Assembly: GCF_011634775.1 (NCBI RefSeq)
Contig: NZ_JAALXT010000011.1
Span: 1-64,000 of the forward strand
Reading direction: 5' to 3'
Length of the DNA: 64,000 nucleotides
Source: Thalassoroseus pseudoceratinae
GTDB taxonomy: Bacteria; Planctomycetota; Planctomycetia; Planctomycetales; Planctomycetaceae
This document shows positions 1-8,428 of this stretch, one piece after another. The first letter of the stretch is position 1. Every line of letters starts with the position of its first letter. Both the position numbers and the translations under genes were made by a program. The notes beneath the pieces are model-generated. The model ran no database searches, had not been told where the DNA came from, and saw only the letters and a program-made list of their open reading frames with translations.

Positions 1-13
1 ATGCGGCAAAGCA

Positions 14-330
14 GTGAGTCTCGCACTCCTCCAAGCCTTCATTGCCGATCAACGCCGCGCCAAGTTACTCGTTGCTTCCAAGCTGGGGGTCGCCGCTGAT
101 ATCCCTGCTCTTGAGTGGGCCGGCAGTTTCCCTGCAATACGTGACGCCTATGCTGCAAATCCGTTCGCAGATGTTTTTCGCCCGCACGGCGACCGAGTGG
201 AAACCGCCAAGCAGACCAAAGCGAAGTCGACGAATTCAACTATTCCAAAACACAACCGGGATTTCTCGTTGTCGCTCAACCGAACCACCAATTGCCGACG
301 AACATGCGTTTACAAGACACTCGACCGTGT
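14..330 (+). pseudogene. possible decayed small gene, family not recognised
   Basis: Reading frame 2 gives a plausible N-terminal protein segment (for example ALLQAFIADQRRAKLLVASK and IPALEWAGSFPAIRDAY) up to about position 200. The sense-like continuation (EVDEFNYSKTQPGF) is then in frame 1, and a later piece (FSLSLNRTTN) is back in frame 2. This alternation suggests a gene broken by two indels. The pattern of a short HG..VE segment followed by FNYS..QPGF resembles small immunity-type or DUF6896-like proteins, but that is only an impression. The fragment has no clear Shine-Dalgarno sequence. Positions 331-428 hold nothing I can name. Confidence 0.22.
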
Positions 331-428
331 CCGCCGCTCTGGTGTATTCGGTAGTTGGGTTGCACAGGCGAAATTGCCCAGGTTTCCAACGGCATAGACC
401 GACGCCTCATCACACTAGCATGTGGTTT

Positions 429-974
429 TTACCCGTACATGACATCCGTGCGTAGTACGTATTTCGTGCCTTCCGTTACTGCGACGCCTTCGTGCAACAG
501 GCCGTGATCAAACACTAGTGCCTTCCCAGCTTCCGGCTTGATCTCGTGGGTAACACCAAGCCCACGTGCGTAGAATCGGGTTTCGCCGCCCGAACCAACA
601 TTCGCCAGGTACACCATGAACGTCAGCAGGCTTTCGCTGCGGCCGATCCGAACTGACCCATCGTGATGTGGCTTAAATGATTCAGTGCCGCTGTAGCGGT
701 AGTAGCGGAACCGAGGATTTAGTCCAGACGCAACCATGCCCTCACGTCTGGCCGGCAGCATACCTGCGGCCGTTTGCCACAACGCATCAGCAAGCGCGGG
801 ATCATCCACAATGACGCGAGAATTGTCGCGATAGTTATGCACAACTTCGCCGCCAATCGTAAACGTCTCGTAGCCGAGAGCTTCGCTGCGGTCGATATGT
901 TCCTGGCAATCTTCGGCCGACATCAAGTCGTGGATCACGAAAAGGTCATCGCCTTCCAGCGTTTCCAGTTTCAT
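429..974 (-). CDS. 2OG-Fe(II) oxygenase, prolyl 4-hydroxylase-like
   Basis: 181-residue iron/2-oxoglutarate dioxygenase of the prolyl-hydroxylase type, expected to hydroxylate a peptide or small molecule. The double-stranded beta-helix motifs are visible. The iron ligands are the HxD pair in KPHHDGS (about H103/D105) and a distal histidine in LLHEGVAV (about H161), and the 2OG-binding basic residue lies in KYVLRTDVMY near the C-terminus. The open frame runs further upstream to 1034, but I take ATG 974 because GAGG lies 7 bases before it and the sequence after it (MKLETLEGDD) starts the fold. No signal peptide, so cytoplasmic. It stands alone between two decayed segments, so its substrate cannot be inferred from neighbours. 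Confidence 0.82.
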   Translation of the reverse strand: MKLETLEGDDLFVIHDLMSAEDCQEHIDRSEALGYETFTIGGEVVHNYRDNSRVIVDDPALADALWQTAAGMLPARREGMVASGLNPRFRYYRYSGTESFKPHHDGSVRIGRSESLLTFMVYLANVGSGGETRFYARGLGVTHEIKPEAGKALVFDHGLLHEGVAVTEGTKYVLRTDVMYG

Positions 975-1067
975 CGTGGCCTCGCGTCTGAACAACGAGT
1001 TACGTGCAACCTCACTTGTTTTTCTCTTGACCATCCAATTTGAGAATACTCGCGACGGTCATGCTAG

Positions 1068-1400
1068 TCAATTTCTGACGTGGAAGAGAGGTGTGTCGAA
1101 TCCGTTAGGCCAATTGACCACATAATTTTCGCGCGGCAAACGGCGTGAATGAAACTCGTCCCACAGTTTGAATACGCGGCAGGCGTTTGTCTTCACCGAA
1201 TGCCAGCTTATTGCCTTCTGCCACAGCAACAATCCGCCGCACAATCTCAGCGTCCCGAAGTTCCACGTCGCCATCGGTGAATCCGTCCCGCATGGGGAAA
1301 CTCTTGCCGCAGGTCGTTGTGACGCATCAACGCGAACACCGAGTCGGCTTCCCCCTCGCCAGCCTCCCCGATCGCCTCAGCGAGCCCGTGGAACCCGACT
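1068..1400 (-). pseudogene. frameshifted remnant of an unidentified gene
   Basis: On the minus strand a protein-like sequence can be followed through three frames: AEAIGEAGEGEADSVFALMR from about 1385, then RDGFTDGDVELRDAEIVRRI and GEDKRLPRIQTV, then WDEFHSRRLPRENYVVNWPN down to the stop at 1068. Each switch looks like a small indel. The upstream end abuts the recombinase fragment on the other strand at about 1390-1400, which suggests that an insertion or recombination removed the rest. I do not recognise the family. Confidence 0.3.
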
Positions 1401-1926
1401 TTACATCTTGCTCATGTTGAATCGTGGTTTCACACAAGCGGATGTTGCCAATCTCTTGCCGAGCGAAGTGGACTTCGAGCAGGGTACGATCACGAGAAAA
1501 CGGACCAAAACCAGTGTCCCGATCGTGCGGTATACTCTTTGGCCGGAAACGTTGGCCCTCCTTCAGCAAGAGCAAACGGAGAGCGGAACCCGAGTCCTTC
1601 TCAACCAACGGGGGGAACCGCTGCTGACCGAAACACTACTGGAGTCCGGAAAATACAAAAAGACGGACAACATCCGCTCGGCATGGAATCGCCTGTGCAA
1701 GCGGCGCGACGTGGATTTGCCCTTGAGCGGTTTCCGCAAGACCTCCGCGAGTCTCCTTCGTTCCCAACCTCGCTTCGTGTCAATTTATGATCACTTTCTG
1801 GGCCATGCGCCGAGATCGGTCGTCGATCGTCATTACGCCGCTGCACCCCAGACCGTGTTGGAGGATGGCATCCGGTGGCTGCGGGAGGAACTACGCATCG
1901 CCGAAGTCTTCGCGGAGGGTGGGTAG
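1390..1926 (+). pseudogene. tyrosine recombinase/phage integrase, truncated to catalytic domain
   Basis: Only the C-terminal catalytic domain of a tyrosine recombinase is present. It begins near RLYILLMLNRGFTQADVANL (first conserved region) and continues through the beta-hairpin lysine region TRKRTKTS, the FRKTSAS box (phenylalanine where the HxxR histidine is usual), FLGHAPRSVVD and the RHY tyrosine. The frame is open further upstream to 1168, but that part reads as unrelated sequence. The SAM-like core-binding N-terminal domain is missing, so the protein should not recombine DNA. It resembles planctomycete chromosomal integrases in which the second region reads EVD..GTITRKR.KT. The fragment ends at TAG 1924-1926. 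Confidence 0.7.
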
Positions 1927-1958
1927 CGTCGGTAATCCGTGCCGATCATGCAGTGCCA

Positions 1959-3524
1959 TCATTCGGCAGACGCCCGAAAGAGTTCGACCAACTGAGAATC
2001 GACCTTCTTTCGGACGGTCTTCCAGTCGACGCCTAGGTGTCTTCCGGCGGCTCGGTAATTCCCTGACTGAGCATAGACGAGAGAACAATAATGCCTCTGC
2101 ACTTCCTCTGCCGTTAAATGCCCCGCAATGACGTCTTGGGCAAACCGCTCGAGAGCCGTTGAGCAATTTGGCTGAGCACGGTACGGCGGGTGGTAGTGCT
2201 TGCGAACCATGACGCTCCGGACGCACTGCTCAAGTTCGCGAATATTGCCAGGCCAGGGATAATCGGTCCCGAGATGCGATTCAATCCAGTCGACGACCTC
2301 GGTCGTAAGCTGTTCGACTTCTCCCGGCATGTCGGCAAGTACGTCGGTCGCGATATGACGGACCATCCGCGCGAGATCGTCCGGCTGTTCGGCGAGTTGC
2401 TCGCGAAGACTGGGCGTGCGGATTGTGTCCGCACACAGCCGAAAATAGAAGTCTTCACGGAAACGGCCGGACTGCATCTCGGCCGCCAGGTCCCGGTTTG
2501 TGGCAGCAACTAGGCGGCCTTCGAACTTTCGCGCATCCCCGAATTCACCGACTCGTTGGAACTCCCGAGTCTGCAAGACCCGAAGCAATTTCACTTGAAT
2601 CTCCGAGGTCAGCTCACCCACTTCATCTAGGAAGACTGTCGTCTTTTTGTCGTCACTTTCCAATCGCCCGGTTCGATCTTCGACGGCTCCGGTGAATGCC
2701 CCCTTGATATGTCCAAACATTTCCGACTCGATGAGTGTCGGCGCGAGTGCTGCTAGATTGACTGCCCGAAAGTTTGTTGGGTTCTGAGCGGGAAACGTTT
2801 TTGTGCTCGGATCGAACTCAACGTACCGTGCTATCCCAATCGCTTTGGCGACAAGTTCCTTACCCGTGCCGGACGGGCCGGTGATCAATGTGGAGATCGT
2901 GTGCATCTGCTGATGAAGACCGCGGGCATAACGCCGCATATCGTGGGTAAAAATGGACTGCCAGACCGCGGCTCGCAGGCGGGTCATGGGCACCGATGCG
3001 CCGATCAGAAAATCGAAAATTAGGTGAAACGCCCGCTCGATCTGATAGAAGCAAGCCAACACATGCTCGGGCTCGAATGCATCGGGTAGTGTCACTTCCG
3101 GTAGCTGTAGGTAGTGATTGAAATCCTGCTGAAACTGCTCCCACAGCGGGAATGGGCTCTCGGCCGTCAGTTCGCTCTGATAGGTCAATTGATCCAACGG
3201 ACTTATGTATTCGGTGTAGAGGTGGTAAAGAGCCAGATCCTCATAGAGAAGCCGATCTCGTTCATTGATCGCTGCTTCGCGAATGATTCCGGCGCGGAAC
3301 TTGTCGGTTAGTTGTTTGGCTAGCGAGCAGAGTTTTTGCTGGTTGGGAAACATCTCTTTGAACGAGGCACCAGGTTGATGGCTTAGAGCGACCCTGTCCG
3401 ATTCGCAATCGCTGCCAAGTGCGATCCGCTCCAGCACCATCCGCTCCGGCAAAAACGGGTTGCAGTAACCGATCCCAGCCAAAGCCTCTGCGATACGACG
3501 TTCTTCAGTCGTCAGAATGCTCAT
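1959..3524 (-). CDS. sigma-54-dependent transcriptional activator
   Basis: 521-residue bacterial enhancer-binding protein. The N-terminal 190 residues match no receiver or PAS pattern I recognise and are likely the sensory part. The AAA+ domain follows, with Walker A GPSGTGK at about 216-222, the sigma-54-contacting GAFTGA loop at 275-280 and Walker B VFLDE at 297-301. A Fis-type helix-turn-helix closes the protein (NYRAAGRHLGVDWKTVRKKV). The frame is open to 3680, but ATG 3524 has AGGAG seven bases upstream. It faces the enzyme genes that start at 4086 and could control them, although I found no convincing GG-N10-GC sigma-54 promoter in front of 4086 or 5433 (a TGGCAC at 5388-5393 has spacing one base too short). 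Confidence 0.9.
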   Translation of the reverse strand: MSILTTEERRIAEALAGIGYCNPFLPERMVLERIALGSDCESDRVALSHQPGASFKEMFPNQQKLCSLAKQLTDKFRAGIIREAAINERDRLLYEDLALYHLYTEYISPLDQLTYQSELTAESPFPLWEQFQQDFNHYLQLPEVTLPDAFEPEHVLACFYQIERAFHLIFDFLIGASVPMTRLRAAVWQSIFTHDMRRYARGLHQQMHTISTLITGPSGTGKELVAKAIGIARYVEFDPSTKTFPAQNPTNFRAVNLAALAPTLIESEMFGHIKGAFTGAVEDRTGRLESDDKKTTVFLDEVGELTSEIQVKLLRVLQTREFQRVGEFGDARKFEGRLVAATNRDLAAEMQSGRFREDFYFRLCADTIRTPSLREQLAEQPDDLARMVRHIATDVLADMPGEVEQLTTEVVDWIESHLGTDYPWPGNIRELEQCVRSVMVRKHYHPPYRAQPNCSTALERFAQDVIAGHLTAEEVQRHYCSLVYAQSGNYRAAGRHLGVDWKTVRKKVDSQLVELFRASAE

Positions 3525-3724
3525 TGACCACTCCTGATCGAAACATGCGACAAATTTTGGAGTGCAGCTTACAAAGAAAGGCGCCCCCTTGCCGGGTTCT
3601 TCTCGTTCTTGAAAAAGGCACGTTTTGTAAACCGTTGCTGTGAAGGCACTTGAGATTTCACTGCGTTTTCGGAACGACATTCGCCAGAAGGGAGCACGTT
3701 CACTTTTCCTTCAAAGGATTCAAC

Positions 3725-3930
3725 ATGCCTTCACTTCCTGTTGCTGCGACTGTTCGGTTCACTCTTGGTTGTATCGTAGCCTTCTCGACCCCCGCTTCAG
3801 GGGATTGACGCGGATGAAACGAAGCCCTTGGTTGAGTCCGCCGTTGTCCGTGTCTATGCCACCCAGCGGCCGTCGAATTTGCTTTATCCTTGGCGGAAAG
3901 TGGCCCCTCAGAACGTGTTCGGTTCGGCTC
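3725..3930 (+). pseudogene. HtrA/DegP-like serine protease, N-terminal remnant
   Basis: ATG 3725 opens a signal-peptide-like sequence (MPSLPVAATVRFTLGCIVAF) that stops at TGA after SGD. One base over, the reading continues as IDADETKPLVESAVVRVYAT and NLLYPWRKVAPQNVFGS, typical of the start of the mature domain of planctomycete trypsin-like HtrA proteases just before the GSG turn. The similarity ends at about 3925, and what follows up to 4080 is unrelated. No catalytic His, Asp or Ser is retained. It is therefore a frameshifted and truncated relic. Confidence 0.5.
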
Positions 3931-4085
3931 AGCAGGCGACCAAAGACGTGCTGGAAGAGAATGGTATTCGGCATGAGCGATCTGCCAATTTCGGCCGAGA
4001 CGATGCGTCGACGGCTGAATGAGCAGATCGACGAACGACTCAGATCCGTTTTCCGACTCCGTCAACAATCTTGCTTGGTGACACA

Positions 4086-5291
4086 ATGACTCCTTGTAAT
4101 GGAACTTTGCCGGGTGCACTATCCCGTGTCGTTCAGCCGCGTCTGGATGTCCTTTGCAGCGGCACTCCCCGAGAAATGGGGCGTGCCCAGGGTGAGGCGT
4201 TGCAGGAACGGATTCAGTTGGCATGGGCGACAGTCCTGCAACTCGAAGCGTTCCAGTTGATGAAGACCCCTATTCTGCCGCTGCGTGCATTTCGTCGGTT
4301 TGCTGCCATGCGAGCCTATCGGTTTCTCATGAAAGCGTTCGCCGACGAAAAAGCCGGGACGGCTACGCGTGATCGGCTCCATGGGATTGCTGAGGGCTCG
4401 GGTCTCGACTTCTCTGCGATTTGCCTGCTCAATGCCCTGGAACCTGCGTTGTCCGATGTATCGAGCATGACCCATGTGCCGGTCTCGGGGGCGTGTTCGG
4501 CGATCGCGGTGACTGGTTCTCGCTCATCAACTGGTCTGCCATTGCTGGCCCATAATTTCGATTACCTGCCAATCGTGCAGCCGCTCTACACAATCCGCGA
4601 GAACAGACCGACGGACGGGTTCCGTTCGCTGGAATTCACGGCAGCTCCGTTGGTTGGGACTGTCGACGGAGTCAACGAAGCCGGGCTGGCAGTGACTTAT
4701 AATTATGGTTATGGCGTTGATTCATCCGAGCCAGCACCGACGATCTCTATGCGGATCGCCGAAATGCTTGGGCAGTTTCGCTTGGTGCCGGAAGCGATCG
4801 AGTACCTGACGCGTTCGCGGCGGTGGGGTGGCGGTCTCTTGATGCTCGGTGACGCCGAGGGTCGCATTGCCTCCGTCGAGTTGACGAACACACGGTCGGC
4901 CGTCCGTTTCGGTTTGGACAATCACGATTTACTGACGCATACAAACCGTTTTCAGTGCCGTCCGACACGTGACGTCGAACTATCTCGCCAATCAATCTAC
5001 GACCATCATGCACCGATTCCACTGCGGAACATTCGGGTCCACGCATCGGCCGAGTCACGCGACCTTCGATTCGAAACTTTGACAACTGGCAGACAATTCG
5101 GCCTTCGCGATTTGCAAGAACTGCTCTCGGACCACGGCTCCGACGAAAGTCCGAGCAGCGAGACGCTCTGCATGCATAGCAACTATTGGCACACCACTGC
5201 TTGCTTACAACTGCTCCCGTCCGAACGCGCGATCCGCGTGCACTACGGGACGGCCTGCCAAGCAGACTTCCAAGAGTTTCGACTTCACTGA
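4086..5291 (+). CDS. C45-type Ntn hydrolase / acyl-CoA:6-APA acyltransferase-like protein
   Basis: 401 residues, similar to the C45 (isopenicillin-N acyltransferase-like) Ntn-hydrolase family, whose members make or break linear amide bonds and self-process at an internal cysteine. The likely nucleophile is C137 in VSGACSAIAV, after the long helical pro-segment with the GTPREMGRAQGEAL motif near residue 26. Other supports are LLAHNFDY (about 155), the GTVDGVNEAGLAVTYN strand pair, and LLTHTNRF. TTG 4071 also opens the frame, but ATG 4086 starts the protein more naturally. It precedes the DUF3419-GNAT-diiron operon by about 140 bases on the same strand, so it could acylate or de-acylate that pathway's product. 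There is no signal peptide. Confidence 0.78.
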   Translation: MTPCNGTLPGALSRVVQPRLDVLCSGTPREMGRAQGEALQERIQLAWATVLQLEAFQLMKTPILPLRAFRRFAAMRAYRFLMKAFADEKAGTATRDRLHGIAEGSGLDFSAICLLNALEPALSDVSSMTHVPVSGACSAIAVTGSRSSTGLPLLAHNFDYLPIVQPLYTIRENRPTDGFRSLEFTAAPLVGTVDGVNEAGLAVTYNYGYGVDSSEPAPTISMRIAEMLGQFRLVPEAIEYLTRSRRWGGGLLMLGDAEGRIASVELTNTRSAVRFGLDNHDLLTHTNRFQCRPTRDVELSRQSIYDHHAPIPLRNIRVHASAESRDLRFETLTTGRQFGLRDLQELLSDHGSDESPSSETLCMHSNYWHTTACLQLLPSERAIRVHYGTACQADFQEFRLH

Positions 5292-5432
5292 AACACACAA
5301 CGCGTTCACGCAGTCGACAGAAGAAGACTCAACTGCAAAGGATTGACACTCGTGTTGGCCGGTGACGAATTCTTGCCCCCAAAAACATGGCACACCCAAG
5401 CTCAGCAAGTGTCAAATGACAGGGAGAAAAAC

Positions 5433-6515
5433 ATGATCTCGCCATGGGCGCTAGAAGCCGCGCGATTGCCGGTGGCCTTTGCTCAGGTCCGTGAAGATTC
5501 ACTGCTTGATTGGCGGGTGGTGGAACAAGCACCTCCCGCAACACATGTGGCGATCGTCGCGTCCGGTGGTTGCACCGCCGCTCATCTGGCGGCAGTTCCG
5601 AATGTCGCCCGAATCCATCTGGTCGATCCCAATCCGTCGCAACTCGCATTGTCACGTCTCAAACTTCGACTATTAGAGACCGTCGATCCGGCATCCCGAT
5701 TGGCGTTGCTCGGTCACACTCCGATGGCAACCGACAGACGGCAAGTGTGGCTGGAAGCGGAGTTGTCGGCGCTTGACTTACCAGCCGATGCACTGGGTTC
5801 GCCGCCGGAAGTCGCTTGTCTTGGTCCAGACTATGCCGGTCGCTATGAATGTGTTTTTGCAGCGTTACGTCACGAATTGAGCGACTGTTCAGAGGATGTC
5901 GAGGCTTTACTTCGGCTATCCGATCCGGCGGAGCAAGTCCGACGAGTCGCAAATTCAACATCGCTCGGGCAACGCATCGATCAGGCTTTCGATGCTGTCT
6001 TCACGATGCCGAACTTGGTCAGGCTGTTCGGGGCGGACGCGACTCGGAATGCCGTTGAGCCCTTCTCGCGACATTTTGCAAGCCGACTCAGACATTGTCT
6101 GTCCACGTTGCCCGCTGCCGAAAACCCCTATCTCTGGCAGTTGCTTGCCGGACGCTATCCCGAGGGGCATGAGGCTCCTTGGTACAACTTACCGATTCGC
6201 ACCGGCATGCCGCAGATCTCATGGACGAACGCGTTCATGGCCGATGCGTTGCGCGAGGCAGTTGGCGCATTCGACTTCGTTTTCCTTTCAAACATTCTGG
6301 ACTGGCTTCCAGCGGCCGAAGCGCGATCAACGATATTAGCAGCCTGGGACTCGCTGCGACCGGGCGGTTCCGTGCTGATTCGTCAATTGAACTCGACGCT
6401 CAGAGTACGTGAGTTGAGCAACCGTTTTGAATGGCACACGATCGAGGCAGCCCAACTGCATTCATGCGATCGTAGTTTCTTCTATCGCGAATTGCATTGG
6501 GGGACAATGCGATGA
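5433..6515 (+). CDS. DUF3419/BtaA-like SAM-dependent 3-amino-3-carboxypropyltransferase
   Basis: 360 residues with a Rossmann methyltransferase-like fold. VAIVASGGCTAAHLAAVPNV and IHLVDPNPSQLALSRLKL correspond to the SAM site of DUF3419 proteins, and FDFVFLSNILDWLPAAEA to the later acidic strand. Characterised family members (BtaA) move the 3-amino-3-carboxypropyl group of SAM onto diacylglycerol, giving the homoserine ether of betaine lipids. No BtaB-like N-methyltransferase is nearby, so the acceptor here is probably something else. ATG 5433 is preceded by AGGGAG; the longer frame from 5343 lacks this. The stop overlaps the next start (ATGA), so translation is likely coupled to the GNAT gene. 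Confidence 0.72.
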   Translation: MISPWALEAARLPVAFAQVREDSLLDWRVVEQAPPATHVAIVASGGCTAAHLAAVPNVARIHLVDPNPSQLALSRLKLRLLETVDPASRLALLGHTPMATDRRQVWLEAELSALDLPADALGSPPEVACLGPDYAGRYECVFAALRHELSDCSEDVEALLRLSDPAEQVRRVANSTSLGQRIDQAFDAVFTMPNLVRLFGADATRNAVEPFSRHFASRLRHCLSTLPAAENPYLWQLLAGRYPEGHEAPWYNLPIRTGMPQISWTNAFMADALREAVGAFDFVFLSNILDWLPAAEARSTILAAWDSLRPGGSVLIRQLNSTLRVRELSNRFEWHTIEAAQLHSCDRSFFYRELHWGTMR

Positions 6516-7474
6516 ATGTGCATCAACTTTCCTCGGCACCTTCACAACAATTGACTCACGAGTTGATGCGATTCGAGGAGCAATTTGCCTATCCACTTGG
6601 CGAAGGACAGACGTTCCGCATTTCGCATGGTGAGGACTACCCTCGATTCTTTCGTGCCCTGGGCAAAGGGGTGTGTTTTGTCGCCGAGTCACACGGACGA
6701 ATCGCCGGCGTACTGGGGGCGAGCATTCGCCGTCTCGTCACCCCCAAAGGGGACGAACGCATCGTTATCTACTTCGGTGATCTCAAGATCGATCCAGCAA
6801 GACGCGGTGGGAAGACTCTGCTGCGTTTGGCGGATGCGGTGCGTCATTGGGTCTCGTCACAAATCGATGGCACGCGTGTGGACGGAGCATTCGCCATCGT
6901 CATGGAGGGAACAGCACACATGCCGTCGCGTTACACAGGACGGCTCGGCATCCCGAGTTTCTCCGAAGTCGGACGCATTGCGATTCTGCGATTGCCCGCT
7001 TCACAGCCTCCCGATTCGCCCAGTTCACGTTGGGTGACTACGCCGGAACAAGCACACGTCTGCTGCGAGAAACTGAGTGCCGACGCATACGTCTGCCTTG
7101 ACGGCCATCCGGAGGAGCGGTCGGAAATGTCGCCGATTTGGCTGATGGAACCAAACGGCCGGGCGTGTGGACGCTTGGAAGACACCTGTCACGCCAAACG
7201 ATTAATCACAAGCGACGGAACCGAACTGCGAAGTGCACACCTTTCGGGCTTTACTTATCAAACACCCCGCGACGGCGTTGCGTTGCTACGACACGCAGTG
7301 AGGTGTGCTTCGAGTCACCATCTTACCGGTCTATTCGTCGCAGTTCCCGGCGAGGACGCGGCGGACTTTCGAAAAGCACTCGCCGAAAGTGACGCCATCT
7401 TGACGTCGGCCAAAGTGTTTGGCGTGGCGTTCGAACCCGACCGGCGTTGGCACATCAACACAGCGGAGATCTAA
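6512..7474 (+). CDS. GNAT-family acyltransferase
   Basis: 320 residues. The N-terminal half carries the GNAT core: HGRIAGVLGASIRR forms the central beta strands, and YFGDLKIDPARRGGKTLLRL is the strand and Q/RxxGxG/A-like acyl-CoA pyrophosphate loop (RRGGK). The C-terminal half (from about residue 170) is a further GNAT-like or degenerate repeat, making the protein twice the usual GNAT length. It starts inside the stop of the DUF3419 gene and ends directly against the start of the diiron gene at 7475, so the three are certainly one operon. The acyl donor and acceptor are unknown. A role in N-acylating an amino acid made by the upstream enzyme is an inference from context only. Confidence 0.68.
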   Translation: MNVHQLSSAPSQQLTHELMRFEEQFAYPLGEGQTFRISHGEDYPRFFRALGKGVCFVAESHGRIAGVLGASIRRLVTPKGDERIVIYFGDLKIDPARRGGKTLLRLADAVRHWVSSQIDGTRVDGAFAIVMEGTAHMPSRYTGRLGIPSFSEVGRIAILRLPASQPPDSPSSRWVTTPEQAHVCCEKLSADAYVCLDGHPEERSEMSPIWLMEPNGRACGRLEDTCHAKRLITSDGTELRSAHLSGFTYQTPRDGVALLRHAVRCASSHHLTGLFVAVPGEDAADFRKALAESDAILTSAKVFGVAFEPDRRWHINTAEI

Positions 7475-8167
7475 ATGACGAATTCGACAAGTCACGCCCC
7501 ACATGTCACCGCTTGTGCGGACGCCGTCCTACAAACGACCGGAGTGCTAAACAATCCGTACTTCGCAGCGCTTTCGAGCGGCCGCATGTCACAAAGCCAA
7601 TTCCGTCGGACGCAGGAACAGTTCCTATTTGCGGTGAGCTTCTTTCCGCGTCCCATGGCGGTTCTGGTCGCTCGGATTCCAGAGCCGAGACAGCGTCTCG
7701 ACATTCTTCGAAATCTGAACGAGGAGCACGGCGATTTCGACGAACAAGCCTTTCACCAGACAACGTTTTGCCAGTTCCTCGATACGCTCGGTCGCGATCC
7801 TGGAGTTCCGAACCAGGCCCAAATTGGGCCAGCCGTTCACGCGTTCAACAACGCCTTGAATGCGGCCTGTGTCCTGGACGAGTTGGAAACGGGACTGGCT
7901 TGCATGGGGATCATTGAGTACGCCTTTTCCGGAATCTCAGCCGCAATTGGCAGCGCTGTTGTGCAACGCGGTTGGGTTCCCGCAGAGAATCTCATCCACT
8001 ACCGGCTTCATGCGGAGATTGACGCCCGCCACGCCGAAGAGTTCTTCGCAATCATTGAAGCCGCCTGGCACGATACCAATCGACGCCAATACATCGAACA
8101 GGGATTGGCACTCGGAGCCTACATTTTTGATCGGCTCTACCGGGACCTGCTCGAAGCAGAGACATGA
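7475..8167 (+). CDS. haem-oxygenase-like diiron oxidase (HDO/PqqC-TenA fold)
   Basis: 230-residue all-helical protein of the iron-containing redox enzyme group (TenA/PqqC fold). Candidate metal ligands are visible: an acidic, His-containing helix NEEHGDFDEQAFH (about 82-94), E148 in IIEYAFSG, and the H179-x3-D183-x2-H186 signature in LHAEIDARHAEEF, which matches the third ligand helix of CADD/BesC/UndA-type diiron oxidases. Known members use O2 to cleave or desaturate amino or fatty acids or to N-oxygenate them. Its start immediately follows the stop of the GNAT gene. Together with the DUF3419 enzyme it suggests oxidation of an unusual amino acid. PqqC itself is unlikely, since no other pqq genes are present. 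Confidence 0.78.
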   Translation: MTNSTSHAPHVTACADAVLQTTGVLNNPYFAALSSGRMSQSQFRRTQEQFLFAVSFFPRPMAVLVARIPEPRQRLDILRNLNEEHGDFDEQAFHQTTFCQFLDTLGRDPGVPNQAQIGPAVHAFNNALNAACVLDELETGLACMGIIEYAFSGISAAIGSAVVQRGWVPAENLIHYRLHAEIDARHAEEFFAIIEAAWHDTNRRQYIEQGLALGAYIFDRLYRDLLEAET

Positions 8168-8428
8168 AAGTATCCCTAGTGTGAGAACTATGATTTCAAA
8201 CTTCGTCGCAAACTGTTGCTAGGCGGTACCTGCAGCGCGGCATGAACTTGGCTGTGCAGGAAGAAGTTCATAACGCTGTATTAAACAGTGCAAGTCAAAG
8301 AAACACCGAAACAGCAGGTTTCGGCACGTCTCTCCAGTCGACAGAAGCAGAACCTCCTTGGTTTCACCTTCTTCTCCGTCGGCTCTCCGTCTGGCATCTT
8401 ACTCTCATTGACTTATGGACTCTGGTTT

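Noticed and set aside
3930-4085. Helix-turn-helix-like peptide (ISAETMRRRLNEQ) before the C45 gene
   Set aside because: Too short and without start or wider homology; treated as part of the decayed HtrA region.
5388-5402. Possible sigma-54 promoter TGGCAC...GC before the DUF3419 gene
   Set aside because: The GG to GC spacing is nine bases instead of ten and the -12 element is poor; not called.
7475-8167. PqqC or TenA
   Set aside because: No other pqq or thiamine genes and the His/Asp/His diiron spacing favours the HDO group.
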